Source: Acidobacteriota bacterium | GTDB lineage: Bacteria; Acidobacteriota; Thermoanaerobaculia; Gp7-AA8 | Assembly (NCBI GenBank): GCA_016184115.1 | Contig: JACPDH010000092.1 | Coordinates: forward strand, 1-57,152 | Length of the DNA: 57,152 bases | Direction of reading: 5' to 3' | Shown here: positions 7,816 to 17,862 of the stretch, piece by piece | Numbering within the stretch: the first letter of the stretch is position 1 | How the letters are laid out: every line of letters begins with the position of its first letter | Notes under the pieces: model-generated | Database searches by the model: none | Told to the model about the DNA's origin: nothing | What the model saw: only the letters and a program-made list of their open reading frames with translations | Translations under genes and position numbers: made by a program

Positions 7816-8751
7816 TTAGATCCTTCCGCGGAAGTAGTCGATGGTCCGGGTGATCCCCTCGTCGAGTGTGACCTTCGGCTCCCAGCCGCCCAGCACGGCT
7901 CTCGCTTTCGAGATGTCGGGCTTGCGGATCTTCGGGTCGTCGATCGGCAACGGCTTGAAGACGATCTCCGACTTCGAGCTGGTGATCCTCTTGATCGTTT
8001 CGGCGAACTCGAGGATGGTCATCTCGACCGGATTGCCGATGTTTGTCGGCTCCTGCTCGTCCGACATGAGGAGCCGGTAGATTCCTTCGATGAGGTCCGA
8101 GACGTAGCAGAACGAGCGCGTCTGCTGGCCGTCGCCGAATACGGTCATCGGCTCTCCTCGCAACGCCTGGCTGACGAACGCGGGGACGACGCGGCCATCG
8201 CGAAGCCGCATCCGCTCTCCATAGGTGTTGAAGATCCGAACGATTCGCGTCTCGACGCCATGAAAGCGGTGGTACGCCATCGTCATCGCCTCGGCGAAAC
8301 GCTTCGCTTCGTCGTAGACGCCGCGCGGGCCGACCGGGTTCACGTTGCCCCAGTAGTCTTCCTTCTGTGGATGCACGAGCGGATCGCCGTAGACTTCGGA
8401 TGTCGATGCGATGAGGTAGCGGGCCTTCTTCTCCAGCGCCAGGCCTAACGTCTTGTGCGTTCCGAGGGACCCGACTTTGAGCGTCTGAATCGGCTTCTCG
8501 AGATAGTCGATCGGACTCGCCGGCGATGCGAAGTGGAGGACGTAGTCGAGCTGTCCGTCGACGTGGAGGTAGTTCGTCACGTCGTACTCGACGAACTCGA
8601 ATCCCTTGCGGCCAAACAGATGCGCCACGTTGTCGGGCGAGCCGGTGATGAAGTTGTCCATGCAGACGACTTCGTGACCGCGCGACAGGAACAGGTCGCT
8701 GAGGTGCGACCCGAGGAAACCGGCGCCGCCGGTGATCAGTACACGTCCCAT
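7816..8751 (-). CDS. UDP-glucuronate decarboxylase (UDP-xylose synthase)
   Basis: Extended short-chain dehydrogenase that converts UDP-glucuronate to UDP-xylose. The NAD-binding motif GGAGFLGSH is at the N-terminus, STSEVYGDP carries the catalytic serine/threonine region, and the Tyr-Lys pair is in [22 protein letters not shown] and FNTYGERM are typical of the UXS subgroup. It is 311 residues, the usual soluble form. Its ATG overlaps the TGA of the UDP-glucose dehydrogenase gene (ATGA), so the two are translationally coupled and supply consecutive steps, presumably for the exopolysaccharide made by clusters at 13.6-16.8 and 32-40 kb. Confidence 0.92.
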   Translation of the reverse strand: MGRVLITGGAGFLGSHLSDLFLSRGHEVVCMDNFITGSPDNVAHLFGRKGFEFVEYDVTNYLHVDGQLDYVLHFASPASPIDYLEKPIQTLKVGSLGTHKTLGLALEKKARYLIASTSEVYGDPLVHPQKEDYWGNVNPVGPRGVYDEAKRFAEAMTMAYHRFHGVETRIVRIFNTYGERMRLRDGRVVPAFVSQALRGEPMTVFGDGQQTRSFCYVSDLIEGIYRLLMSDEQEPTNIGNPVEMTILEFAETIKRITSSKSEIVFKPLPIDDPKIRKPDISKARAVLGGWEPKVTLDEGITRTIDYFRGRI

Positions 8752-10085
8752 CAGCGGGTCTCCTCGCGCGGCTTCGGTTCACGGACGTCGCCGCGGCCAA
8801 TCGAGGTGTACTCGAAGCCTGCGGCTTTCATGCGCTTGTGGTCGTAGACGTTCCGGAGGTCGACCATCACCGGCGCGAGCAGCGCCTTCTTGATCTTCTC
8901 CATGTTGAGCGCGCGGAACTCGTTCCACTCCGTCACGATGACGACCGAGTCGGCGCCCTGACAGGTCTCGTAGGCGTCGTGGCAGAACTCGACACCCGCG
9001 AACATCGTCTTCGCGTTCTCGATCGCTGCGGGATCAAAGGCCCGGATCTTCGCGCCACGCTGCTGCAATCCCTCGATCAGAGGAAGTGAAGGCGATTCGC
9101 GCATGTCGTCGGTCTCGGGCTTGAACGCGAGCCCGAGGATGGCGACCGTCTTACCCGAGACGCCCTTCATCGCGGCATCGACCTTGTCGACCATCCTTGC
9201 CTTGATCTCGTCATTGACCCGGATCACCGACTCGATGATCTGAAAGTCGTAGCCCGCGCGGCGAGCCGTGTCGGCAAGTCCATGGGTGTCCTTCGGAAAA
9301 CAGGAGCCACCGTACCCAGGGCCCGCTTGCAGGAACTTCGGCCCGATCCGGTTGTCGAGACCGATGCCACGAGCGACGTGCTGCACGTCGGCACCGAGGA
9401 TCTCGCAGAGGACTGCGATCTCATTGATGAACGAGATCTTCGTTGCGAGGAAGCCATTCGCTGCGTACTTGATCAACTCTGACGACTCGACGCTCGTAAT
9501 CACGAATGGGCACTCGATCGCATGAAGCGGTGCGTAGATCTCCTTCATCAGCTCGATCGCTTCCTCGTCGGAGGCGCCGATCACCACGCGATCAGGCTTC
9601 ATGAAGTCTTCGATCGCCGAGCCCTCGCGGAGAAACTCGGGGTTCGAGACGACGGAAGCGAGGTGTTCCTTGCCATGCTCGGCGACGATCCGCTCGATCA
9701 TCCTTCCCGTGCCGATCGGCACGGTCGACTTCGTGATGATCAGCTTTGGCCCGTCCATGTGCTTCGCGATCGCGTGCGCGACGTCCTGCACGTAGCGGAG
9801 ATCGGGCGAACCATCGGGCATTGGAGGCGTGCCGACGGCGATGAAGATCGCGCGAGCAACTCGGATCGCCTCTTCGAGGTTCGTCGAGAAGCGGAGACGT
9901 CCCTCCTTGACGTTGTTTGCGACGAGCGCATCGAGGCCAGGCTCGTAGATCGGGATCTTGCCGGCGTTGAGAGCGTTGATCTTCGATTCGTCGATGTCGA
10001 CACAGACGACGTCGTTTCCGAAGTCGGCCAGGCCGGTTCCGGTCACGAGGCCGACGTAGCCGGTTCCGATGACTGCAATGTTCAC
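8751..10085 (-). CDS. ugd: UDP-glucose 6-dehydrogenase
   Basis: Oxidises UDP-glucose twice with NAD to UDP-glucuronate. The start is the GTG at 10083-10085, which has AAGGAG six bases upstream and puts the Rossmann motif [10 protein letters not shown] at residues 7-16; a longer open frame upstream is not used. The catalytic cysteine lies in GGSCFPKDT, and the C-terminal domain carries [15 protein letters not shown]. At 444 residues it is normal length. First gene of a two-gene unit with UDP-xylose synthase. Confidence 0.95.
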   Translation of the reverse strand: MNIAVIGTGYVGLVTGTGLADFGNDVVCVDIDESKINALNAGKIPIYEPGLDALVANNVKEGRLRFSTNLEEAIRVARAIFIAVGTPPMPDGSPDLRYVQDVAHAIAKHMDGPKLIITKSTVPIGTGRMIERIVAEHGKEHLASVVSNPEFLREGSAIEDFMKPDRVVIGASDEEAIELMKEIYAPLHAIECPFVITSVESSELIKYAANGFLATKISFINEIAVLCEILGADVQHVARGIGLDNRIGPKFLQAGPGYGGSCFPKDTHGLADTARRAGYDFQIIESVIRVNDEIKARMVDKVDAAMKGVSGKTVAILGLAFKPETDDMRESPSLPLIEGLQQRGAKIRAFDPAAIENAKTMFAGVEFCHDAYETCQGADSVVIVTEWNEFRALNMEKIKKALLAPVMVDLRNVYDHKRMKAAGFEYTSIGRGDVREPKPREETR

Positions 10086-10159
10086 AGGTGTCTCCTTGGG
10101 GAGGTACGTGCCGGCCCGCGACAGGCCGGGGCAAAGCCGCCGAATTCTATCGAACTGCA

Positions 10160-10187
10160 GGCCAAAGGTCCTAGGCCAAAGGCCAGC
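10160..10187. repeat. Short heptamer array, GGCCAAA family
   Basis: Four 7-bp units in register, GGCCAAA, GGTCCTA, GGCCAAA and GGCCAGC, in the 287-base gap between the divergent ugd and korA genes. Apart from this and the korA promoter the gap shows nothing recognisable. Confidence 0.5.
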
Positions 10188-10324
10188 GGAGGCGAACCGA
10201 CGGCCTCCAACCGCAGCAGAAGGGCGAAATGCTGGCGAAGGCGATCGCCCGGCGAAACGTAACGAATCCGGGACGCGGTCGCAGCAGATCGAGCGCTGGT
10301 TCCAAGGCTCGTGGCGTCCGAGCT

Positions 10325-10333
10325 TGCTACAAT
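10325..10333 (+). promoter_or_regulatory. Extended -10 promoter of korA
   Basis: TGC followed by TACAAT, an extended -10 element, 39 bases ahead of the korA start. No clear -35 box. The same TGCTACAAT word occurs ahead of tldD. Confidence 0.5.
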
Positions 10334-10372
10334 CGGCGGCATCCTTTTGAACTGAACCACGGAGGTACGGAG

Positions 10373-12199
10373 TTGACCGAGCAGGCAGCAACTCTCGAGG
10401 CACCGGTCGCACGCGCGGCGAGCGTCAACGACCTGACGATTCACGTCGCGACCGTCAACGGTTCGGGCTCGCAGTCGTCGAACAACGTCCTGATGCGCGC
10501 GATCTTCCAGATGGGGATTCCGGTCAGCGGAAAGAATCTCTTCCCGTCGAACATCGCGGGTCTTCCGACCTGGTTCACCATCCGCGCAAACAAGGACGGT
10601 TGGGTCGGCCGCAAGAAGGAAGTCGACTTCATGATCTGCATGAACGCGCAGACCGCGAAGGACGACGTGATGGCGCTCGACCCGGGCGCGATCTGCATGT
10701 ACGACGAGCCGCTCAACTGCGCGCAGTACCGGGATGACCTCCGCTTCTATCCCGTTCCGTTCGCAAAGCTCGCCGCAGAGGTGTCGGACGACTCGCGGCT
10801 CCGCAAGCTACTCACCAACATGGTCTATGTCGGCGTCGCGGCCGAGCTCCTCGGTATCGAGCGGGCGGAGCTCGAGGTCGCGCTCGACAAGCAGTTCAAG
10901 GGGAAGAAGAAGGCGGCCGAGCTCAACGTCGCCGCGATCGACAAGGGACTCGAGTTCGCGAAGGCGAATCTCTCGCCGCAGTCTCTCTTTCGCCTCGAAC
11001 GGATGAACGAAACGGCCGGCAAGATCATCATCGACGGCAACTCCGCTGCGGCGCTCGGCGCCGTTTTCGGCGGAGTCACCGTGGTGACCTGGTACCCGAT
11101 TACTCCGTCGTCGTCGCTCTGCGAGGCGATCATCGGCTACGCGAAACGCTTCCGTGTCGAGCCCGACGGCAAGGCGACGTTCGCGATCGTCCAGGCTGAA
11201 GACGAGCTTGCCGCAGTCGGCATGGTTCTCGGCGCCGGCTGGGCCGGGGCGCGGTCGATGACCGCAACCTCGGGGCCAGGCATTTCGCTCATGTCGGAAT
11301 TCGCGGGACTGGGCTACTTCGCGGAGATCCCGGGAGTCATCTGGGACATCCAGCGCGTCGGCCCGTCGACCGGCCTCCCGACGCGCACCGCGCAGGGTGA
11401 CATCCTGGAAGTGGCGACGCTCTCGCACGGCGACACGCAACACATCGCCCTGATTCCCGGTTCGGTCGCCGAATGCTTCGAGTTCGCGATTCAGGCGCTC
11501 GATCTCGCGGAGATCTTCCAGACGCCGATCTTCGTTCTCTCCGATCTCGACCTAGGAATGAACAATTGGATGTCAGAACCGTTTGCCTATCCCGAGGCGC
11601 CGATTCGACGTGGCAAAGTGCTGTCGCAGGAGAAGCTCGAGGAGCTGAAAGGGCAGTGGGGGCGTTACGCTGACGTCGATGGTGACGGGATTCCGTATCG
11701 GACGCTTCCCGGAACGGAGCACCCGATGGCGTCGTATTTCACCCGTGGCTCGGGGCACGACGCGCAGGCACGCTATTCCGAGCGCCCGGCGGACTATGTG
11801 GCGACGGTCGACAGGTTGAAGAAGAAGTACGCCACGGCGAAGCAATACGTGCCAAGGCCCGAAGTTGACCGCAAGCCGGGGGCGAAGATCGGCTACATCG
11901 CATTCGGCTCGAGCCATCTTGCGACGCTCGAGTCGCAGCAGCAGATGAAGAGAGAGAAGGGAATCGACGTCAGCTACCTCCGGCTCCGCGCGTTGCCGTT
12001 CACGGATGAGGTGTTCGAATTCATTCGTACGCACGATCGGATCTACGTCATCGAGCAGAACCGAGACGGCCAGATGTGCGACCTGCTCCGCCTCGAGCTT
12101 GCCGAAGAGGCGCTCAAGTTGCGTAAGGTGTTGCACTACGACGGACTGCCGATCGATGCGCGATTTGTGACGGACGTTGTTTGTGAGCTGGAGTGCTGA
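10373..12199 (+). CDS. korA: 2-oxoacid:ferredoxin oxidoreductase, fused gamma-alpha subunit
   Basis: With KorB it oxidatively decarboxylates a 2-oxoacid (most likely 2-oxoglutarate) with CoA, reducing ferredoxin. The 609-residue chain has a gamma-type domain first (about 20-200, with NVLMRAIFQMGIPVSGKN) and the alpha/TPP-pyrimidine domain after residue 215 (WYPITPSSSLCEAI, TATSGPGISLMSEF). The start is a TTG: GGAGGT lies six bases ahead, and the frame upstream of it is unlike any coding sequence. The stop codon TGA is built from the first GAGTGCT unit of the repeat array at 12190. korB follows 214 bases later. Confidence 0.92.
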   Translation: MTEQAATLEAPVARAASVNDLTIHVATVNGSGSQSSNNVLMRAIFQMGIPVSGKNLFPSNIAGLPTWFTIRANKDGWVGRKKEVDFMICMNAQTAKDDVMALDPGAICMYDEPLNCAQYRDDLRFYPVPFAKLAAEVSDDSRLRKLLTNMVYVGVAAELLGIERAELEVALDKQFKGKKKAAELNVAAIDKGLEFAKANLSPQSLFRLERMNETAGKIIIDGNSAAALGAVFGGVTVVTWYPITPSSSLCEAIIGYAKRFRVEPDGKATFAIVQAEDELAAVGMVLGAGWAGARSMTATSGPGISLMSEFAGLGYFAEIPGVIWDIQRVGPSTGLPTRTAQGDILEVATLSHGDTQHIALIPGSVAECFEFAIQALDLAEIFQTPIFVLSDLDLGMNNWMSEPFAYPEAPIRRGKVLSQEKLEELKGQWGRYADVDGDGIPYRTLPGTEHPMASYFTRGSGHDAQARYSERPADYVATVDRLKKKYATAKQYVPRPEVDRKPGAKIGYIAFGSSHLATLESQQQMKREKGIDVSYLRLRALPFTDEVFEFIRTHDRIYVIEQNRDGQMCDLLRLELAEEALKLRKVLHYDGLPIDARFVTDVVCELEC

Positions 12200-12362
12200 G
12201 TGCTGAGTGCTGAGTGCTGAGTGCTGAGTGCTGAGTGCTGAGGATTTTGGATGGTGCGAGCGAGATACAAGTCGTCGATGGATGGATGCCTGAAGGCGGA
12301 TTGCTGTGCCGTGAGAGAGAGCCGCGTGGCGTCTGCTCAGCAAGCAGCACTCAGCACTCAGC
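12190..12362. repeat. Heptamer array GAGTGCT x7 with facing inverted copies
   Basis: Seven perfect GAGTGCT units at 12190-12238, the first of which contains the korA stop codon. About 107 bases later the complementary unit AGCACTC occurs twice and then partially (12346-12362), so the korA-korB spacer can fold into a hairpin. This spacer separates two subunits of one enzyme, so the repeat may tune korB expression. Confidence 0.85.
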
Positions 12363-12413
12363 AGTTGTTGGCGGCGAACTGACAGCTTCGATCAGGGACG
12401 AACAACTAAGAAA

Positions 12414-13466
12414 ATGGCTGAAAGCACACTCAAAACCAAGTCCGAAGCACCAAAAGAGAATCGCCTCGGTCTCAAGCCTGCCGACTATCAGGGTGGCAAG
12501 TCGACGCTATGCGCCGGCTGTGGTCACGACGCGATCTCGAACCAGATCGTCCGTGCGTTTTACGAGATGGGAGTGAATCCCGATAAGGTCATCAAGTTGT
12601 CGGGGATCGGCTGCTCTTCAAAGACACCGGCCTACTTTCTCTCCCGCGCGCATGGGTTCAATGCGGTCCACGGGAGGATGCCCGCGGTCGCGACAGGCGC
12701 GGTACTGGCGAACAGGACCCTCGTTTCCGTCGGCGTCTCGGGTGATGGCGACACCGCTTCGATCGGCCTCGGCCAGTTCATGCACATGATTCGCCGCAAC
12801 GTTCCGACGATCTACATCATCGAGAACAACGGCGTATACGGGCTGACGAAAGGGCAGTTTTCCGCCACGGCGGACGAAGGCTCGAAGCTCAAGACAGGGG
12901 TGGTCAACGATCTCCACCCGATGGATCTCTGCGCGCTCGCGGTCGAGCTCGGGTGCGGCTTCGTCGCGCGCGGCTTCGCGGGCGATCCGAAGCAGATGGT
13001 GAATATCCTCAAGGCAGCCATCGCACACAACGGTCTCTGCGTGATCGACGTCGTCTCGCCCTGCGTGACGTTCAACAACCACGAAGGTTCGACGAAGGGC
13101 TATCAATATTCGAAGGAGCACCAGGAGCTTCTTCACCAGATCGGATTCGTCCCGTCGTTCGAGCAGATCGAGGTCGAAGTTGGGCCTGGCGAAGTGAAGG
13201 AAGTCGAGATGCACGACGGCTCGCGCGTCCTCCTTCGCCGGCTCGAGGAAGACTACGATCCGGCGAACGCAATCCAGGCGCTGCAACGGCTGCACGAAGC
13301 ACACGATCGAGGCGAGATCCTCACGGGGCTCGTACACCTGCGTCCCGAGAAGGAGAGCTTCATGGACCTCCTGCACGTCGTCGACGAGCCGCTCGCCACG
13401 CTTCCGGCGGAGCGGACACGCCCCGGACGGGCGGCCCTCGAGCAGATCATGAAGGAGTTGATGTAA
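12414..13466 (+). CDS. korB: 2-oxoacid:ferredoxin oxidoreductase, beta subunit
   Basis: TPP-binding beta subunit of the KorAB complex, 350 residues. The N-terminal CAGCGH motif, GIGCSSKTPAYF and the TPP-Mg motif GDGDTASIG with the partner asparagine in IIENNGVYGLTKGQ are all present; the GLTKGQ form is typical of 2-oxoglutarate enzymes. No [4Fe-4S] ferredoxin domain is fused, and no separate KorC/D genes are seen because gamma is fused to KorA. The ribosome site is weak (AAGAA close to the ATG), so translation may depend on korA. Confidence 0.94.
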   Translation: MAESTLKTKSEAPKENRLGLKPADYQGGKSTLCAGCGHDAISNQIVRAFYEMGVNPDKVIKLSGIGCSSKTPAYFLSRAHGFNAVHGRMPAVATGAVLANRTLVSVGVSGDGDTASIGLGQFMHMIRRNVPTIYIIENNGVYGLTKGQFSATADEGSKLKTGVVNDLHPMDLCALAVELGCGFVARGFAGDPKQMVNILKAAIAHNGLCVIDVVSPCVTFNNHEGSTKGYQYSKEHQELLHQIGFVPSFEQIEVEVGPGEVKEVEMHDGSRVLLRRLEEDYDPANAIQALQRLHEAHDRGEILTGLVHLRPEKESFMDLLHVVDEPLATLPAERTRPGRAALEQIMKELM

Positions 13467-13621
13467 GGCAGGCCGGCGGCCGTGAAAACAGGCCCGAGAC
13501 CAGAGTCCGAAGCATGCAACGAGTTTGGGAGACTGCACGGGCTGCGTAGGGCGACGCGATTCGTCGCCGGCTTCATTGGTCGCGAAAGCGCCCCGCCTTC
13601 GCGGCGGCGCAGTGCAGCAGT

Positions 13622-14932
13622 TCACGCTGCGGTGGCTGAGTCCGGCGGGGTCGTCGCCACGATCCGCGCCGCGGCGGTGAGTAACGTCGTCTCGAATGCG
13701 CTTCGCGCGAGAGCGCCCCACGCCGCACCTTCGATTCCGAAGTTCGCAATCGCCCACGCCTGCCCGAGAAGCAGCGGCGCCAGCAGCCACATTCGAAGGC
13801 GCGTGACGACTTCCGGACGGCCGTAGGCCTGGAGCGAGGCGATCGCGATTCCGGCGAACGATGAGATGAACGCGCCCGTGACGAGTAGGCGCAGAGGTGT
13901 CGCGACGGCGTCGGCGGTTTCGCCGTCGAGCCACCAGCCGAGGATCGGATGCGCCAGAGCGACGAGCAGCGCGCAAGGTGGTCCGAGCAGAGTCGCGACG
14001 AACGTTGCCATCCTTCCGACGACGGCCCTCGCCGCCCGACCGTCGCGCGCCGCACGTGCTGCGACGAGCGACGGAAACGATGCGCCGATGATGCTCGTCT
14101 GAATGACGCTCAACCGCAGTGCCATCTCCGCGGCAATCGAGTAGTGGCCGACCGCCGCGAGTGTCGAGAGCGCTCCCAGCAGAAACTGATCGGCCATGCG
14201 GTGGAGGCTCAGGATCAGGCTGGCGATTGTGATGTGCCCGCCAAATACGACAACGTCGCCGAAGAAGCCTGAGGCACGAACGTGGCCTAACTCCGGAAGC
14301 TGCCTGTACGCCAGCGCCGCATGGACGAGAGCCGACACGAATCGCGCCGCGACGAGCGTTGCCGCGATCTGCGGGAGGCTCCACCCCAGACTGACGCCCA
14401 GCCAGGGAAGCGCGAAGGTCATCGAGCCCCAGACGACCCTCTGCGCGTTCACGAGATCGAAGCGACCTGACGCCTCGAGCAGACCGCGATAGCAACCCGT
14501 CACGAGCACGGCCGGGAGTGCAACGGCGACCATCAGGAACACGATCCGTGCGTCGTGCGCGAGCGATTCGGGGACGTCGAGCAGTCGGCCAACGGCGAGA
14601 GGCGTAAACGCGGCGAGCGCGAGCGTCGCCGCGACGCCGGCGACGAGCTGTGACCGCGCTGCGCCTTTCGTAGCGACCGCGGCGTGACGACGGTCGCCCT
14701 GCGCCAGCGCTGCCGAGGCGAACTTCGTGACCGCGCGACCTGCCGCGAGGTCGACGAGCCCGGCGCTTCCGAGAATCGTCCAGGCGAGACCGAGAATCCC
14801 GAATCGCTCTGGCCCGAGAGCGCGAATCGTCGCCGGCATGGCGAGGAAAGCGATCGCGAACGGTGTGAGCTGCCCCGCGAGGTTGAGTGCCGCGTCGCGC
14901 GTCAGCGTGCGGATCGGGCTCGCGGGCGTCAC
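13622..14932 (-). CDS. Polysaccharide flippase (Wzx/MATE-like membrane protein)
   Basis: 436 residues with about twelve to fourteen hydrophobic helices. The N-terminal block LNLAGQLTPFAIAFLAMPATIRALGP and the internal SLILSLHRMADQFLLGALS resemble the oligosaccharide flippase family, which moves lipid-linked sugar units across the inner membrane. It is the last gene of a minus-strand run with two glycosyltransferases upstream (gap of six bases), which supports a role in exopolysaccharide export. Confidence 0.85.
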   Translation of the reverse strand: MTPASPIRTLTRDAALNLAGQLTPFAIAFLAMPATIRALGPERFGILGLAWTILGSAGLVDLAAGRAVTKFASAALAQGDRRHAAVATKGAARSQLVAGVAATLALAAFTPLAVGRLLDVPESLAHDARIVFLMVAVALPAVLVTGCYRGLLEASGRFDLVNAQRVVWGSMTFALPWLGVSLGWSLPQIAATLVAARFVSALVHAALAYRQLPELGHVRASGFFGDVVVFGGHITIASLILSLHRMADQFLLGALSTLAAVGHYSIAAEMALRLSVIQTSIIGASFPSLVAARAARDGRAARAVVGRMATFVATLLGPPCALLVALAHPILGWWLDGETADAVATPLRLLVTGAFISSFAGIAIASLQAYGRPEVVTRLRMWLLAPLLLGQAWAIANFGIEGAAWGALARSAFETTLLTAAARIVATTPPDSATAA

Positions 14933-14938
14933 GAGCGC

Positions 14939-15838
14939 TCATCGTCCCTTCGCGAGCAGGAGTCGCGCGTAGCCTAACGCTTCACCCCCGAGCGATGCTG
15001 CGTAGCCCAGGGCGACGACTGGGGCAGTCGAGATCAGCTCCGCGGTGCGCCCCGCGCTCAGGCACTGCGAGAGGACGAGCATCGCATTGCGCGCGAATCG
15101 GACGGGCAACGCCGTGGCGATCAGCCATGCGGCGAGCTCGAGGCGGTCGTTGCCGCGGTGCGCCGCCTGCAGGCGTGCGTACAACACGCCCCGAGTCCAG
15201 CGTTCGTACACGAACTCGCCTAACGACTGCGTGTGATGGTGCTCCACGACGGCGCCTGGCTCGAGAAAGAGTCCCCTCCCTCGGGCGCGGAGCGCATACG
15301 AGAACCCCACGTCTCCGAGAAAGAGGTCGTTCTCGAATCCGCCCGTTGCGTCGAAATCGGATCGACGGACGAGGAGCGCCGCCGTCGGACCCATGTCGAC
15401 CTCGCGCCGCGCCCCGCCCGGCAGCCATTTCGAGAACTTGCAGATGTGGATGCCGCGGTCGAGCCAGCGGCCGCCGTGACATTCGATGGCGCCGACGACC
15501 GCCTCTCCAGTGTCTTCGTGCGCTGCCATCATCCGCTCGAGCCAGTCGGGCGCGGGGTAAATGTCGGGGTCGGTGAAGACGAGAATCGGTGCCATTGCCC
15601 GCTTCACGCCTTCATTGCGCGCCGCGTGGGGATAGAGCCTCGTCGGCGAATGCCAGTAGACGACCGAGGGGAAGCGGTTGGGAACGAGGAGCGCGGTCTC
15701 GTCGTCCGGACTGCTGTCGACGACGATCGTCTCGAAGTCCGCGTAGGTTTGTGCCTCGAGCGCCTCGAGGCAGCGGACGATCGTCGCGTTCGAGCGGTAT
15801 GCGGGCACGACCACGGCGACGCGGGGCGACGGCGTCAT
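14939..15838 (-). CDS. Glycosyltransferase family 2
   Basis: 299 residues. GT-A fold start VAVVVPAYRSNATIVRCLEALEAQT, nucleotide-binding region with PDIYP in place of a classical DxD (TDPDIYPAP), and an acceptor-side motif near GGFENDLFLGDVGFSYALRARG. Two hydrophobic stretches at the C-terminus suggest membrane contact. The ATG at 15838 is chosen: it begins one base after the stop of the upstream glycosyltransferase (TGAGATG), and the longer open frame upstream has no coding character. Sugar specificity cannot be read from sequence. Confidence 0.87.
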   Translation of the reverse strand: MTPSPRVAVVVPAYRSNATIVRCLEALEAQTYADFETIVVDSSPDDETALLVPNRFPSVVYWHSPTRLYPHAARNEGVKRAMAPILVFTDPDIYPAPDWLERMMAAHEDTGEAVVGAIECHGGRWLDRGIHICKFSKWLPGGARREVDMGPTAALLVRRSDFDATGGFENDLFLGDVGFSYALRARGRGLFLEPGAVVEHHHTQSLGEFVYERWTRGVLYARLQAAHRGNDRLELAAWLIATALPVRFARNAMLVLSQCLSAGRTAELISTAPVVALGYAASLGGEALGYARLLLAKGR

Positions 15839-15839
15839 C

Positions 15840-16793
15840 TCAGGCCTCCCGCGGGTCGAAGTCGCGGTGCTCGTTGAGCTCGTAGTCGGAGAACCGCGTC
15901 TCACCGTCGCCTGGGCCGAAGAGGAGCCCAATTGCCTGGCCCGATGCCGACGCGAGCTGCGCGAACAGGATCTGAGGCGTCCCGCGAAGCGCCTGGCCGA
16001 GGAGATCGGGGCGGATCGCCCGCAGCCGCAGCGCGAGCTTCGCAAGGAAGTAAAACGGAATGAGCGGCGTAGCGACGACGTAAAACGCTCGCTTCGCGAA
16101 CGACCAGCGATGGACTGCCGCGCGCTCGACACCGTAGCCGCGATGCCAGTAGAAGTACCCCTTCGCAATGCTCAGGAGTCGCGTCTCGTTGAGATGCTCG
16201 AACTTCGCGTCCGACTCGAGGTAGAGCCGGTGACCGTCCGCCACGAGTTTCTGGAAGAAGGCGACGTCTGCGCGCATCAGAGTTTCGAGCTCGCCCCCGT
16301 ACGAGAGCAGCACGTCACGGCGGAACGACGAGTTGTGGCCAGGCAGCAACGTGCGCTCGCCGGAAGGAGTGGGTGCGAGCCACTGGTAGTAGTTCATGAT
16401 TCCGATGAGTCGGCTGATGCCGAAGCTGCCATTGCCGTGATGAACTTCGCCGCCGACTGCGGCCCATGGCCCCGACTCGTGGGCGCGGAGAAGCGCCCTG
16501 AACCACCCTTGCCTGGCGCGACAGTGCTCCTCCAGAAAGCCAACGTAGGGAGAGCGCGCGAGCTTGACAGCGGTCACCCGGGCCGCGGCGAACGATGTGT
16601 CCTTTGCGACGCGCACGATGCGCACTGACGGATGGTCGGATCCGGGGAGGTCGGCTGGATCCTCCGCGCGATCGACGAGGATGATCTCGACCTCCGTCAC
16701 CCCCTCCTGCGCTGTCAGTGAGGCAAGCGCGCGGGCCGCGCGTTTGCGCTGATTTCCGGCGACGACGACGCCCGAGAAGCGCGGTTCGCTCAT
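15840..16793 (-). CDS. Glycosyltransferase family 2-like protein
   Basis: 317 residues. The N-terminus FSGVVVAGNQRKRAARALASL is a GT-A start; an acceptor/processing block includes LLPGHNSSFRRDVL and LMRADVAFFQKL, followed by a C-terminal hydrophobic pair (FYVVATPLIPFYFLAKL). The expected DxD is replaced by LEEHCRA, as in a subgroup of divergent members. The start at 16793 is chosen over an ATG 15 codons upstream, whose extension is serine/arginine-rich. First clear gene of the unit with the second transferase and the flippase. Confidence 0.8.
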   Translation of the reverse strand: MSEPRFSGVVVAGNQRKRAARALASLTAQEGVTEVEIILVDRAEDPADLPGSDHPSVRIVRVAKDTSFAAARVTAVKLARSPYVGFLEEHCRARQGWFRALLRAHESGPWAAVGGEVHHGNGSFGISRLIGIMNYYQWLAPTPSGERTLLPGHNSSFRRDVLLSYGGELETLMRADVAFFQKLVADGHRLYLESDAKFEHLNETRLLSIAKGYFYWHRGYGVERAAVHRWSFAKRAFYVVATPLIPFYFLAKLALRLRAIRPDLLGQALRGTPQILFAQLASASGQAIGLLFGPGDGETRFSDYELNEHRDFDPREA

Positions 16794-17061
16794 GCGCGAC
16801 TCATCGTTCTCGCTGGATCGCGAGCTCGGCGACCGCAAGGGAATCGGTTGACTGCGCGAGGTTGAGTATCAGCGTAAGGCGAGAGTCGTGCGACGAAGTC
16901 ACGTCCGTCCTCCTCGACGAAGTCACCCTTGTACCCGTAACGTGTGCGATGGGCAAGTCGGAAAGGGCCGGGACGAGCCGTTCGGGTGGAATCGCGCGAC
17001 AAGCTTAGCGCCGCAACATGGCAGACGGCGTTTGGGGTCTGAATTCGGCTATCGTTCTGGC

Positions 17062-17862
17062 GTGAATGATGTGAGAGGAAAGGAGGTCGCGATTCCGCGT
17101 CCGCCGCGCCGCGTCGTCTCGCTCGTCCCGTCCATCACGGAAACGCTCTTCGACATCGGCGCGGGAGCGGATGTCGTCGGCGTGACCGACTGGTGCATCT
17201 ATCCTGAGCGAATCGGCGCGACGCGCCTCGGGGGAACGAAGAACCCGAGAGTCGACGAGATCCGCGAACTTCAGCCAGACCTCGTCCACATGAACCTCGA
17301 GGAGAATCTCGAGCGCCACGCGCGCGCGATCGAAGAGTTCGCTCCCGTCTTCGTCACCGAACCGAAGTCGCCGGGCGACGTCGCCGGCCTTCTCCGTCAA
17401 CTTGGCGCGATCCACGGTGTGGCTGACGCGGCGGAGCGTGCCGCCGCGGAGCTCGAGCGCGAGCTCGCGCGTCCGGCACTCCCGTCATTCACGTTCGTCG
17501 TTCCGATCTGGAGGGCGCCCTGGATGTGGTGCGGAGGCGACACCTACGTTTCCGCACTCGTCGAGTCGCTCGGCGGAACGAATGCGCTCGGCGACCGTTC
17601 ACGCTATCCGTCCGTCGAGTTAGGCGAGGTCGCGGAGCTTGCACCCGACGTCATTCTGCTTCCCGACGAGCCGTACGCCTTCAGGGGCGACGACGCCATC
17701 GCGATCGGCGGGCACATCCCCGCGAGGATCATCGGCCCGTTCCCGGGACACCTCGCGACGTGGCACGGAACGAGGACCGTGAAGGGGCTGCGGTATCTGC
17801 GGGGAGCGTTGGGGGTCACTCCTTCGTTTCTCTCCGATACTTCGGGTCGAGGGCGTCGATGA
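17062..17862 (+). CDS. BtuF-like helical-backbone metal/cobalamin binding protein
   Basis: Periplasmic-binding-protein fold of the BtuF/FecB group. The core begins RVVSLVPSITETLFDIGAG, followed by VVGVTDWCIYPE, GGTKNPRVDEI and LQPDLVHMN. No signal peptide is visible, so it may be a cytosolic homologue as seen in many bacteria, rather than a transporter subunit. Start choice is unsettled: GTG 17062 has TATCGT six bases upstream (leaderless), while a perfect AAAGGAGGT at 17079-17087 points to an ATT codon at 17092, which would give a 256-residue protein beginning right at the domain. Its 3' end overlaps that of dppC by 47 bases, tail to tail. Confidence 0.8.
   Translation: MNDVRGKEVAIPRPPRRVVSLVPSITETLFDIGAGADVVGVTDWCIYPERIGATRLGGTKNPRVDEIRELQPDLVHMNLEENLERHARAIEEFAPVFVTEPKSPGDVAGLLRQLGAIHGVADAAERAAAELERELARPALPSFTFVVPIWRAPWMWCGGDTYVSALVESLGGTNALGDRSRYPSVELGEVAELAPDVILLPDEPYAFRGDDAIAIGGHIPARIIGPFPGHLATWHGTRTVKGLRYLRGALGVTPSFLSDTSGRGRR

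Noticed and set aside
12618-14942. Long minus-strand frame across korB and the flippase gene
   Set aside because: It runs opposite korB and out of frame through the flippase; both real genes have clear family motifs.
16790-17002. 70-codon minus-strand frame whose stop overlaps the glycosyltransferase start as ATGA
   Set aside because: The overlap is attractive, but the start is a TTG without ribosome site, composition is Arg-rich and nothing is recognisable; kept out for lack of support.
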